A stretch of 64,000 nucleotides of DNA from Bradyrhizobium jicamae. Lineage in GTDB: Bacteria > Pseudomonadota > Alphaproteobacteria > Rhizobiales > Xanthobacteraceae. Shown one piece after another: positions 32,039-40,422 of this stretch. The position numbers and the translations under genes were made by a program. The stretch is from NCBI RefSeq assembly GCF_018130695.1, contig NZ_JAFCJX010000001.1, positions 535,347 to 599,346 on the forward strand, written 5' to 3'. The notes beneath the pieces are model-generated. The model did not search any database and was not told where the DNA came from. It worked only from the letters and a program-made list of their open reading frames with translations. Positions within the stretch are counted from its first letter, which is position 1. Every line of letters starts with the position of its first letter.

Positions 32039-34198
32039 ATGGCCGAAAGATCGTTTGCTCGTGAAGTCGAGGATCTCAGGCTTGGCGCCGGCGACACCTT
32101 TCGCGGCGAAGGCATCCTCGCGATCACCAAGGCCCTGCTGCAATCCGGCGTCGCCTATGTCGGCGGCTATCAGGGCTCGCCGATCTCGCATCTGATGGAC
32201 GTGCTGGCCGACGCCAAGGACGTGCTCGACGATCTCGGCGTCGTATTCCAGAGCTCGGCGAATGAAGCGGCCGCTGCCGCGATGCTCTCGGCTTCCGTGA
32301 TGTATCCGCTGCGCGGCGCGGTCGCCTGGAAGTCGACCGTCGGCACCAACGTCGCTTCCGACGCGCTCGCCAACCTCGCGTCCGGCGGCGTCACCGGCGG
32401 CACCATGGTGATCGTCGGCGAAGACTATGGCGAGGGCTCCTCGATCATGCAGGAGCGCACGCACGCCTTTGCGATGAAGTCGCAGATGTGGCTGCTCGAT
32501 CCCCGCCCCGACCAGGAATGCATCGTCAATCTGATCGAGAAGGGCTTTGAGCTCTCCGAGGTGTCCAACACGCCGGTGATGCTCGAAGTGCGCGTCCGCG
32601 CCTGCCACATGCACGGCAGCTTCGAATGCAAGGACAATGTCCGGCCGAAGCACACCATCAAGGATGCGCTGGACAATCCGAAGCGCGATGTCGGGCGCAT
32701 CGTGCTGCCGCCGGCGTCCTATGAGCATGAGCAGGAGAAGATCCGCACGCGGCTGCCGGCCGCGATCAACTTCATCCGCGACAATAAACTGAACGAGTGG
32801 ATGGGGCCGAAGCAGGGCAAGGTCGGCATCATCATGCAGGGCGGCATGTACAACAACGTGATCCGCGCGCTGCAATATCTCGGCCTCTCGGACGCCTACG
32901 GCAACACGCAGGTGCCGCTCTACATCATGAACGTCACCTATCCCGTCATCGACACGGAGATATCGGAGTTTTGTCTCGGCAAGGACGCCGTGCTGATGGT
33001 CGAGGAAGGCCAGCCCGAATATCTGGAGCAGGCGCTCAACACCGTGCTCCGCCGCAAGGACATCAATGCGCGCGTCCACGGCAAGGACGTGCTGCCGATG
33101 GGCGGCGATTACACCGCGCAGGTGCTGCTGTCAGGCATCCGCGACTTCATCGAGAAGACCGATCCGCGCCTGCTCGGCAACCGTCCGCCGGCACCGGACG
33201 CCTCGCCGACGCTCAGCAATCCCGCGGTCGAGAAGCTGAAGCAGGTCGTGCCCGCGCGGCCGCCAGGGCTGTGCACCGGCTGCCCGGAGCGGCCGATCTT
33301 CGCGGCGATGAAGCTCGTCGAGGAAGAGCTCGGCCAGCATCACATCTCCGCCGACATCGGCTGCCATTTGTTCTCGATCCTGCCGCCCTTCAACATCGGC
33401 GCCACCACGATGGGCTTTGGCCTGGGCCCGGCCTCGACCTCGGCGTTCAACGTCAAGGCCGACAAGCGGTCCATCGCTGTGATGGGTGACGGCGGCTTCT
33501 GGCACAACGGCCTGACCAGCGGCATCGGCAATGCCGTCTACAACAAGCATGACGGCGTGTTCGTCATCGTCGATAATTTCTACACTTCGGCGACCGGCGG
33601 TCAGGACATCCTGTCCTCGCGCGCGGTCAACAGGCGACGCAACACCAACAATTCCATTGTTAAAGCCGTCAAAGGCATCGGCGGCGAGTGGGTGCGTCAG
33701 CTCGACCGCACCTATGATGTCGGCAAGATGCGCGACACGCTGAAGGAAGCGCTGACCACCAACGAGCCGGGCCCGAAGGTCATCGTCGCCTCCTCCGAAT
33801 GCATGCTGAACAAGCAGCGCCGCGTGAAACCGCAGATCAGCAAGGAGATCAAGGACGGCAACCGCGTGGTCAAGGAACGCTTCGGCGTCGACGAGGATGT
33901 CTGCACCGGCGATCACGCCTGCATCCGCCTCTCCGGCTGTCCATCGCTGTCAGTGAAGCAGCTCGACGATCCCCTGCGCGACGATCCGGTGGCGGCGATC
34001 GACAATTCCTGCGTCGGCTGTGGCAATTGCGGCGAGGTCGCGGATGCCGCGGTGCTGTGCCCGTCGTTCTACCGCGCCGACGTGATCCACAACCCGACCG
34101 GCTGGGACAAGTTCAAGGCGAAGGTCGCCATGAGCGTGATCTCCTGGCTGCAGCGGCGGCGCGATCGCAAGCGTCCGGCGCTCGGAGCACTGGCATGA
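32039..34198 (+). CDS. iorA: Indolepyruvate:ferredoxin oxidoreductase-type alpha subunit
   Basis: A 719-residue protein that would oxidatively decarboxylate an aryl 2-oxoacid to the acyl-CoA. The N-terminal half is the pyrimidine-binding domain with YVGGYQGSPI. The thiamine diphosphate motif VMGDGGFWHNG, continuing to VDNFYTS, lies near residue 485. CTGCPERP precedes it. At the C-terminus are cysteines for Fe-S clusters, including CVGCGNCGEV. ATG 32039 follows GGAGG; the frame extends to a TTG at 32027. The substrate may be indolepyruvate, phenylglyoxylate or isatinate; the neighbours favour an arylglyoxylate (inference). Confidence 0.9.
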   Translation: MAERSFAREVEDLRLGAGDTFRGEGILAITKALLQSGVAYVGGYQGSPISHLMDVLADAKDVLDDLGVVFQSSANEAAAAAMLSASVMYPLRGAVAWKSTVGTNVASDALANLASGGVTGGTMVIVGEDYGEGSSIMQERTHAFAMKSQMWLLDPRPDQECIVNLIEKGFELSEVSNTPVMLEVRVRACHMHGSFECKDNVRPKHTIKDALDNPKRDVGRIVLPPASYEHEQEKIRTRLPAAINFIRDNKLNEWMGPKQGKVGIIMQGGMYNNVIRALQYLGLSDAYGNTQVPLYIMNVTYPVIDTEISEFCLGKDAVLMVEEGQPEYLEQALNTVLRRKDINARVHGKDVLPMGGDYTAQVLLSGIRDFIEKTDPRLLGNRPPAPDASPTLSNPAVEKLKQVVPARPPGLCTGCPERPIFAAMKLVEEELGQHHISADIGCHLFSILPPFNIGATTMGFGLGPASTSAFNVKADKRSIAVMGDGGFWHNGLTSGIGNAVYNKHDGVFVIVDNFYTSATGGQDILSSRAVNRRRNTNNSIVKAVKGIGGEWVRQLDRTYDVGKMRDTLKEALTTNEPGPKVIVASSECMLNKQRRVKPQISKEIKDGNRVVKERFGVDEDVCTGDHACIRLSGCPSLSVKQLDDPLRDDPVAAIDNSCVGCGNCGEVADAAVLCPSFYRADVIHNPTGWDKFKAKVAMSVISWLQRRRDRKRPALGALA

Positions 34199-35757
34199 GG
34201 GACGAGACGGTCAAACTGGCGCTGCCTGCCGCCGGAGATGCGACCGAGCGGCCGATCTCGCTCGCGATCGTCGCGATGGGCGGTCAGGGCGGCGGCGTGC
34301 TCACCGACTGGATCGTGCAGCTCGCCGAGAACCATGGCTGGGTCGCGCAATCGACCTCGGTGCCCGGCGTCGCTCAGCGCACCGGCGCCACCATCTACTA
34401 CATCGAGGCAATGCCGCCGCTGGATGGCCGCAAGCCGATCCTGTCGCTGACGCCGACGCCGGGCGACGTCGACGTCGTGATGGCCTCCGAGTTCATGGAG
34501 GCCGGGCGCTCGATCCTGCGCGGCCTGGTGACGCCGGACCGCACCACGCTGATCGCCTCCAATCACCGCTCCTTTGCGATCGGCGAGAAGATCGCGCCGG
34601 GCAACGGCATCGCCGACGGCAGCGCCGTATCGGGCGCGATCGGCGTTGCCGCCAAGAACGAGATCATCTTCGACATGAATGCGCTGTCGATCGCCAATGG
34701 CAGCGTGATCTCGGCCGCGCTGTTCGGCGCGCTGGCAAGTTCCGGCGTGCTGCCCTTTACCCGCGAGAGCTATCTCGACGTGATCGGCGCCGGCGGCAAG
34801 GGCGCGAAGGCGAGCATCCAGACCTTCGACGCGGCCTTTGACCGCGCGCAAGGCAAGACGCCTGACGTTGCGCCGGCTGCGCAACCGGCCAAGGCAACCG
34901 CCGCCCCTGCTCCGGTGTCCGACCCGCAGCTCGCTGCGCTGATCACCCGCATGAAGCAGGAATTGCCGCAGCAGGCTGTGGCGATGGCTCAGGCCGGCCT
35001 GCGCAAGGTCGTCGACTTCCAGGATATCGCCTATGGCGCGGAGTATCTCGACATCCTGAAGTCGCTGCATGCGGCCGATCGCGCGAGCAACGGCGCTGCG
35101 CATGATTTCGCCTTCACGCAGACCGCGGCAAAATATCTCGCCAATGCGATGAGCTATGACGACGTGATCCGCGTCGCCGATTTGAAGACTCGCGCCACCC
35201 GCCGCGCCCGCGTCGAGAAGGAGCTTGAGCTGGCGGACAACCAGCTGCTGCAGACCACCGAGTTCATGCATCCGCGCATGGAAGAGGTGATGGGCACGCT
35301 GCCGGCCGGGCTTGCCCGCTGGCTCGATGCACGGCCCGGCCTGGTCGGCTGGCTCGATCGCCGCATCAACATAGGACGGCGGGTGCGGACCTACTCGCTG
35401 CCCTGGTTCCTTGCGCTCTACGCCGTCGGCGGCATGCGCGGCATGCGCCGCCGCTCGCTGCGTCATGCGGTCGAGACCGCGCATCGTGATGAATGGCTGA
35501 AGGTCGCAACCGACGCGGTCGCGACCAACTATCAGCTCGGCGTCGAGGTGCTGCAATGCCGCCGCCTGGTGAAGGGCTATTCCGACACCCACAGCCGCGG
35601 CCTCTCGAAATTCGACAAAGCGCTGTCCGCGGTCAAGCTGATCGCGCGCCGCGACGATGCCGCCGACTGGGCGCGCCGGCTGCGCGAGGCGGCGCTGAAG
35701 GATCCCGCCGGCAAGGAGCTCGACGGCGTGATCCAGACCATCAAGACCTTCGCGTGA
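34195..35757 (+). CDS. iorB: Indolepyruvate oxidoreductase-type beta subunit with C-terminal DUF6537-like extension
   Basis: A 520-residue protein. Residues about 20-215 are the gamma-type catalytic domain starting with VAMGGQGGGVL (near 27-36), which contributes to CoA and 2-oxoacid binding. A linker rich in Ala and Pro follows near 220-240. Then comes an alpha-helical region of nearly 280 residues matching what is called DUF6537. Archaeal IorB proteins are only about 200 residues long, so the extension is a feature of the bacterial branch. ATGA overlap with the alpha subunit gives coupled synthesis. Confidence 0.88.
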   Translation: MRDETVKLALPAAGDATERPISLAIVAMGGQGGGVLTDWIVQLAENHGWVAQSTSVPGVAQRTGATIYYIEAMPPLDGRKPILSLTPTPGDVDVVMASEFMEAGRSILRGLVTPDRTTLIASNHRSFAIGEKIAPGNGIADGSAVSGAIGVAAKNEIIFDMNALSIANGSVISAALFGALASSGVLPFTRESYLDVIGAGGKGAKASIQTFDAAFDRAQGKTPDVAPAAQPAKATAAPAPVSDPQLAALITRMKQELPQQAVAMAQAGLRKVVDFQDIAYGAEYLDILKSLHAADRASNGAAHDFAFTQTAAKYLANAMSYDDVIRVADLKTRATRRARVEKELELADNQLLQTTEFMHPRMEEVMGTLPAGLARWLDARPGLVGWLDRRINIGRRVRTYSLPWFLALYAVGGMRGMRRRSLRHAVETAHRDEWLKVATDAVATNYQLGVEVLQCRRLVKGYSDTHSRGLSKFDKALSAVKLIARRDDAADWARRLREAALKDPAGKELDGVIQTIKTFA

Positions 35758-35803
35758 CGGCGATGCCGTCAGCTCACCCCAACGACTTGAAGCAAGGCCG
35801 ATA

Positions 35804-36286
35804 ATGTCCGGATCCTCCAGGATGAAATGGAAGGCGGGCCCGCCGGCCTCGACCGACCAGCTGCAGAGCTACATCCCCTATCTGATGAACCGCCTCGCCA
35901 ACCGCTGGAACCTGGACCAGAACCGGGACCTCAGCGAATACGGCGTCAACAATGTGGTGTTCCGCACGCTGTCGGTGCTGAACGTCTACAAGACGCTGAC
36001 GGTGAACGAGATCGCGGTGCTCGCCGTCACCGAGCAGTCGACCGCGAGCCGCGCGATCGAGTCGATGGTGACATCGGGCTGGGTCAAGCGCGAGATCGCC
36101 GAGGAGGACCAGCGCCGCCGCGTCGTCGCGCTGACGCCCGATGGCGAAGCGCTCTTGAAGAAAATCTGGCCGGTCATGGAAAAGAACTACGGCCGCCTCG
36201 CCGAGGGCATCGACATCGACGACATCGAGACCTGCGCGCGCGTGCTCGCGGCGATGATCAGGAACATCCGCCAGAACGACATCTGA
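35804..36286 (+). CDS. MarR-family transcriptional regulator (block B)
   Basis: A 160-residue regulator with winged helix: VNEIAVLAVTEQSTASRAIESMVTSGWVKRE, then wing AEEDQRRRVVALTPDG. It follows the oxidoreductase genes by 46 bases and converges on the second CoA ligase. It is distinct in sequence from the MarR at 16 kb. The shared palindrome in front of the oxidoreductase/dioxygenase genes and the ligase gene is the likely target. Auxin-degradation loci in other bacteria are also MarR-controlled, which fits but does not prove an indolic inducer. Confidence 0.87.
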   Translation: MSGSSRMKWKAGPPASTDQLQSYIPYLMNRLANRWNLDQNRDLSEYGVNNVVFRTLSVLNVYKTLTVNEIAVLAVTEQSTASRAIESMVTSGWVKREIAEEDQRRRVVALTPDGEALLKKIWPVMEKNYGRLAEGIDIDDIETCARVLAAMIRNIRQNDI

Positions 36287-36293
36287 CGCGTCG

Positions 36294-37910
36294 TCACACC
36301 TGGCGCTTCTTCATCTCCCGGAGGTCGTAGAACGCGCCCTCGCCCATCAGCCGCGCCACCACGTCTTTCAGGCCGGCGCGCTGGATCTTCTCGGTCGCGG
36401 TCAGCGGCAGGCGCTCGGCGAAAGTGATCCAGCCCGGCGCCTTGTAATAGGCCATCTGCTCCAGCGACCAGCGCACGATCTCTTCCGCCAGTGCGCGGTC
36501 GGCGCCGGCTTGCGCAGGAATGATCACGGCCGCGACCTCGTCGCCGCGCACCTGGTCCGGCGTCGCCGCGACCGCCGCCTGCTTGATCGCGGGATGGCGG
36601 TTCAGCACCGACTCGACCTCGACGGCCGCGATGTTCTCGCCGGAGCGGCGGATCACGTTCTTCTTGCGGTCGACGAAATGCAGGTCGCCATCCGCATCGC
36701 GCGAGACAATGTCGCCGGTGTGCAGCCAGCCGCCTTGCCAGACGTCCGCGGTAGCTTCCGGGTTCTTCAGATATTCCCGGAAGAAGCCGAAGCGCGGATC
36801 GGTGCCGGCGTGCCGCACCAGGAGCTCGCCCGGCGCGTCGCCGTCGACATCCTGACCAGCGTCATCGACAATGCGGACTTCGACTGCGGCCGAGGGACGG
36901 CCGAAACAGCTGGTGCCGATCTTGCGCGGCTCGGCATTGGCGGCGATCACGCCGCCGCTGCCGGTCTCGGTCATCGCCCAGGCCTCGATCAGCGGAAAGC
37001 CGAACCGCGCTTCAAAGGGCGCATGCAGCAGCTTATCGACGCCGGCACCGAAGCCAAACCGCACGTTGTGCGCGCGATCTTCATCGGAGGCCGGCGCGCT
37101 CATCAGCATCGACGGCATCACGCCGAGATAGTGCAAACAGGTGGCGCGGCTTTGCTTGACGGATTGCCACCAGCTGCGCGGATGGAAGCGGTCGAGCATG
37201 GTCAGGCAGCCGCCGACCGAGATCATCGCCAGCAGCGACACCGCCATCGCGTTCATGTGGAACATCGGCAGCGGCGTGATCATGCGCGCCTCGTCGGCCG
37301 TGAGCTCAGCCAGCCCGCCGAGGTCGCGATACCAGTCGCCGGAATAGGTGAAATAGAGATTGGTCAGCACGCAGCCTTTGGGCTGCCCGGTCGTGCCCGA
37401 CGTGTAAAGCAGCGCGCATTCCGTTGCGGCATCGCCATCGCTCGCCGGTTTGACGCGGCCGAACGGCGCCGGCGCCGCATCGGCCTCGGTCACCACGGGA
37501 ATCCGGCGGCCAGCCTGGCGCGCCGCCGTCTCCACCTCGGCGCGCCGGTCCGCCAGCACGAAGGCCGCGCTCATCTCGGAATGCGCGATGATGTATTCGA
37601 GCTCGCTCAACCGCAGATCCGGATTGATCGGCACCACGGAGACACCGAGCGCATTCAGCGCAAACCACAGCTCGATGAAGGCCGGACGGTTTTGCAGCAA
37701 CAGCCCGACCCGATGACCCAGCCCATAGCCGCGGCTCGCAAACTCATCTCGCCGGCGATCGACGCGTCCGAGCATCGCGCGATAGGAGATCTCGCCGGCT
37801 GCAATGCCGTAGATGTCAGCCGTCTCCGGCAGCACGTTGAGGAACGGGCCCTCGCCGCGGCGCAGCGCGGTGTCGCGGAAGCGGGAGTAGACGGTCGTCG
37901 CATCGGTCAC
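36294..37910 (-). CDS. Acyl-CoA synthetase (ANL superfamily, CaiC-like), block B
   Basis: A 538-residue ligase that starts with GTG. Motifs are LLYTSGTTGQPKG, EAWAMTETGSG, DRKKNVIRRSGENIAA and, near the C-terminus, TATEKIQRAGLKD with the adenylation lysine. It is related to the ligase at 16.8-18.4 kb but only in the common motifs. A TTGACA element (38001-37996, minus strand) and the block B operator lie directly upstream. An aromatic acid such as anthranilate or salicylate is a plausible substrate in view of the thioesterase and dioxygenase. It ends 7 bases from the marR stop. Confidence 0.88.
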   Translation of the reverse strand: MTDATTVYSRFRDTALRRGEGPFLNVLPETADIYGIAAGEISYRAMLGRVDRRRDEFASRGYGLGHRVGLLLQNRPAFIELWFALNALGVSVVPINPDLRLSELEYIIAHSEMSAAFVLADRRAEVETAARQAGRRIPVVTEADAAPAPFGRVKPASDGDAATECALLYTSGTTGQPKGCVLTNLYFTYSGDWYRDLGGLAELTADEARMITPLPMFHMNAMAVSLLAMISVGGCLTMLDRFHPRSWWQSVKQSRATCLHYLGVMPSMLMSAPASDEDRAHNVRFGFGAGVDKLLHAPFEARFGFPLIEAWAMTETGSGGVIAANAEPRKIGTSCFGRPSAAVEVRIVDDAGQDVDGDAPGELLVRHAGTDPRFGFFREYLKNPEATADVWQGGWLHTGDIVSRDADGDLHFVDRKKNVIRRSGENIAAVEVESVLNRHPAIKQAAVAATPDQVRGDEVAAVIIPAQAGADRALAEEIVRWSLEQMAYYKAPGWITFAERLPLTATEKIQRAGLKDVVARLMGEGAFYDLREMKKRQV

Positions 37911-37957
37911 GGTCTGCTCGCTATCGGCGGCCGGACGTCGCTGTCGGGCCTCAAATT

Positions 37958-37991
37958 ATATGTATCCGCATATTTTTAGGCATATAATAAT
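37958..37991. promoter_or_regulatory. Block B operator in front of the second CoA ligase
   Basis: ATATGTATCCGCATAT (37958-37973) is a palindrome of the same build as GTATGTTATCGCATAC at 32009-32024. The following TTTTAGGCATATAATAAT continues the match to the other site read on its minus strand. The minus-strand TTGACA at 38001-37996 is the likely -35 element of the ligase. Confidence 0.6.
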
Positions 37992-38014
37992 TGGCTGTCA
38001 ATCGCAGGCTGCCG

Positions 38015-38158
38015 TGTGACGAAAGCGTGCGCGGCCAATTGTGACACGCCGCGACCGCTCGCCCTGAGCAATTGTGACAGTCCCCACCGCCCGCACGGCA
38101 GCGAATTATGACAGTCGCGACTCACATTTTCTTGTCGTGACAGCCGTCGTCTTGTGAC
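38015..38158 (+). repeat. Six direct copies of a TGTGACAG word
   Basis: Copies start at 38015 (TGTGACGA), 38040 (TGTGACAC), 38073 (TGTGACAG), 38107 (TATGACAG), 38136 (CGTGACAG) and 38153 (TGTGACAG). Three are preceded by AAT. All face the same way, with spacings of 25, 33, 34, 29 and 17 bases. They fill the gap before the membrane protein at 38205. They could be binding sites for an unidentified regulator. Confidence 0.55.
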
Positions 38159-38204
38159 AGAATTACTACAAATCAATGTCAGTTCGATTACGCGGAGCGG
38201 CGGA

Positions 38205-39155
38205 ATGAGTTTGGAATACCGGGCCCAGGCGAGGTCCGTGGCCTGGTCGAATCCTGTGGTCTGGTGGTGGGCGTTCCTGACGCTGGTCAGCGGCGCCAAT
38301 ATCGCGGTCTGGTTCGTGCTGTATCGCGAGCTCGGTGATATCCAGAGCGCGCATCTCGGCGCATCCGGCACCATGCTGATGCTCGTGCTGTGCGCCGGCT
38401 ATGTGTTCGGCTGCGCGTTCCGCTCGTTCCTGCCGCGCGCCGATGTGCAGCGGATCTGCCTGTTCGATCACTGGCTGTCGAGCGTGTTCGTGGGACGTTC
38501 GGTCGCAACCATCGCCGAGCTCTGCTTCGCCGCGCAATGGGCCGTGATCCTGCATCAGCTCGGCACCATGACCGGCGCCGACACCGTGGTGAACATCGCG
38601 TGGATCATCGTGCCCGCGATCATCGTCGCCGAATGCTTCTCCTGGTACGCGGTGCTGACGACGCATTATCTCTGCAACGCGATCGAGAACTCGATCTGGG
38701 CCGTCGTGTTCTTCCTCGTCGGCGTCGCGCTGTGCCGGCTGTGGCCGGAGTTCCACGGGCCGGTTCACGTCGTGCTCGCGGTCTCGATCGCCGGCATCGT
38801 CGCCTATCTGGCGTTCCTGATGACGGTCGACGTGCCGATGTATCTGAACCGCTGGCGCGCCGATCGCGCCGCCGGCAGCATCCTGCTCCACCCGCTCGAT
38901 GGTCTGCACGACGTGCGCACGCGCTGGATCGTCACGCACGACCTGTCGGAGTGGAAGGAGGAGATCGCCTGGATGTCGCTGTATTTCAGCGGCGCGGTGT
39001 GGGCGAGTCTGGCGCTCTGCGTGTTCTATTCGCTCGGCGACCAGCTGCCGCGTTATCGCACCGACCCGGCCGCGATCGTCTCGACCACGGACGCGGCGCC
39101 CGTACAGCCCGCGTCTGACGTTCAGAGCCGCGACAGCGCCGGCAAGATCTTGTAG
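38205..39155 (+). CDS. Multi-pass membrane protein of unknown function
   Basis: A 316-residue protein with roughly seven hydrophobic segments, for example WWWAFLTLVSGANIAVWFVL near residues 20-40 and WAVVFFLVGVALCRLW near 175-190. It has a hydrophilic C-terminal tail. It contains DVPMYLNRW and HDLSEWKEEIAWM blocks that look conserved, but I cannot name a family. The frame is open from a GTG at 38154; ATG 38205 is chosen because the hydrophobic protein begins there. It stands alone behind the TGTGACAG repeats and overlaps the next gene tail to tail by 34 bases. Confidence 0.72.
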   Translation: MSLEYRAQARSVAWSNPVVWWWAFLTLVSGANIAVWFVLYRELGDIQSAHLGASGTMLMLVLCAGYVFGCAFRSFLPRADVQRICLFDHWLSSVFVGRSVATIAELCFAAQWAVILHQLGTMTGADTVVNIAWIIVPAIIVAECFSWYAVLTTHYLCNAIENSIWAVVFFLVGVALCRLWPEFHGPVHVVLAVSIAGIVAYLAFLMTVDVPMYLNRWRADRAAGSILLHPLDGLHDVRTRWIVTHDLSEWKEEIAWMSLYFSGAVWASLALCVFYSLGDQLPRYRTDPAAIVSTTDAAPVQPASDVQSRDSAGKIL

Positions 39156-40288
39156 CGCGCGATCTCGTGCGGATACTCGCCGCGATTGGCGAGCAGCACG
39201 ATGCCGAGCTTTCGCGCCGGCACCAGCCCGAGATAACCGGACGCATTGTTGAGCCCGCCCGGCTTGTCGACGACGGTGAGCCCGTCGAGACGCACCGTCT
39301 CCCACGCCATCCCCTGCCCGAACTTTTCGTCGACGCGAAACCGCTCCTGCTGGGTCATCCGCAGTGCCGCGCGCAGCTCAGGATCGATCGCGGCGCCGTC
39401 GAGGCAGGCTGCGATGAAGGTGCCGAGGTCACGCGCTGACGAGAACATCTGCTCCGTGCCCGGAAAGTCAAAATAGCTCTGCACGCCGCCGATCGGCCCG
39501 ATCGCCGTGCCGCTATAGGAGTAGCCCTGCGCGACGCGCTGCATCATCTCCGCGCTCATCATGGCACGGTTGTCCGGCGCACGCTCGGGGATCACAGTCG
39601 AATTCATGCCGAGCGGTTTCAGGATGCGCTCGCTGACCAATGTCTCGATCGGCCGGCCATAGCGCCGCTCCAGCACCAGCTGCAGCAGCACATAGCCGGC
39701 ATGGGTGTAGATCCGCTGCTTGCCCGGCTCCTGCTTGGCGCCTGATGTCCACGCATTCAGCATGTCGAAGAACTGCGCTTGCGTGAACGTAACGTTCGGC
39801 CAGGGCGGATGATCGGTCGGCAGCAGCAGGCCGGACGTGTGGGTCACCAACTGCCCGACCGTGACGCGCTTGATGGTGTCGCCGTGCAGCTCCGGCAGAT
39901 ATTTCGTCACGGGATCGTCGAGCGAAAGTTCGCCGCGCAGCGTGCCGAGCGCGACCAGCGTCGCCTCGAATGTCTTGCGCAGCGAGGCGAGGTTGAACAG
40001 CGTGTCCGGCGTCACCGGCCGCTTGGTCGCCTCGTCGGCAAGACCGTAGGTGAAGAATTCGAGATGGCCGCCGGCATAGACGGCGACCGCAAGCCCGCCG
40101 GGCTCGCCCGCCTTCATGGTCGGCGCCAGTTCCGTCGTGACGATGTCGTTCATCTGCGCAACCATGTCCGAATCCGCGAGCGCGCTTGGCATCGTGACGG
40201 TGGCGATCAGAGCGAACGCCATCGTACCGACACGCAGCCGCGCGCGCATCTCTGATATCACCGACGTAACGTTTGCTTGCATGCTCAT
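39122..40288 (-). CDS. Beta-lactamase-family serine hydrolase (esterase/penicillin-binding-like), exported
   Basis: A protein of 388 residues with a signal peptide (VGTMAFALIATVTMPSALA). The catalytic SxxK motif is in FNLASLRKTFEA, and a YxY/N-type motif appears as GYSYSG. A KPGGLNN block near the C-terminus stands for the KTG triad of class C enzymes. Such proteins are esterases, D-aminopeptidases or lactamases in the periplasm. The start is uncertain: 40288, 40282 and 40249 are all possible, and none has a strong ribosome binding site. The 3' end overlaps the membrane-protein gene by 34 bases. Confidence 0.82.
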   Translation of the reverse strand: MSMQANVTSVISEMRARLRVGTMAFALIATVTMPSALADSDMVAQMNDIVTTELAPTMKAGEPGGLAVAVYAGGHLEFFTYGLADEATKRPVTPDTLFNLASLRKTFEATLVALGTLRGELSLDDPVTKYLPELHGDTIKRVTVGQLVTHTSGLLLPTDHPPWPNVTFTQAQFFDMLNAWTSGAKQEPGKQRIYTHAGYVLLQLVLERRYGRPIETLVSERILKPLGMNSTVIPERAPDNRAMMSAEMMQRVAQGYSYSGTAIGPIGGVQSYFDFPGTEQMFSSARDLGTFIAACLDGAAIDPELRAALRMTQQERFRVDEKFGQGMAWETVRLDGLTVVDKPGGLNNASGYLGLVPARKLGIVLLANRGEYPHEIARYKILPALSRL

Positions 40289-40393
40289 CGGATCGGATGA
40301 CGGGCGGAAGGGGTTTAGCCCTTCAGCCTTAGCGCCGAACGCCGTGCAGCCCAATTCACATGCCAGCGAGCAAGGGGTTCCCTGCCCCATCGA

Positions 40394-40411
40394 GGCGGCC
40401 CTTGGGCCGCC
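40394..40411. terminator. GC-rich hairpin after the symporter gene
   Basis: GGCGGCC and GGCCGCC with a four-base loop form a strong stem 12 bases beyond the symporter stop. There is no T-run after it on the minus strand, so its role as a terminator is uncertain. Confidence 0.4.
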
Positions 40412-40422
40412 CCGAATTCGCC

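Noticed and set aside
33799..34194. Upstream extension of the IorB reading frame
   Set aside because: It overlaps the well-supported Fe-S C-terminus of IorA. An ATGA junction at 34195 gives the natural start.
38015..38158. CRISPR array or plasmid origin
   Set aside because: Repeats are only about 8 bases, spacers vary from 17 to 34 bases in start-to-start distance, and no cas or rep genes are nearby.
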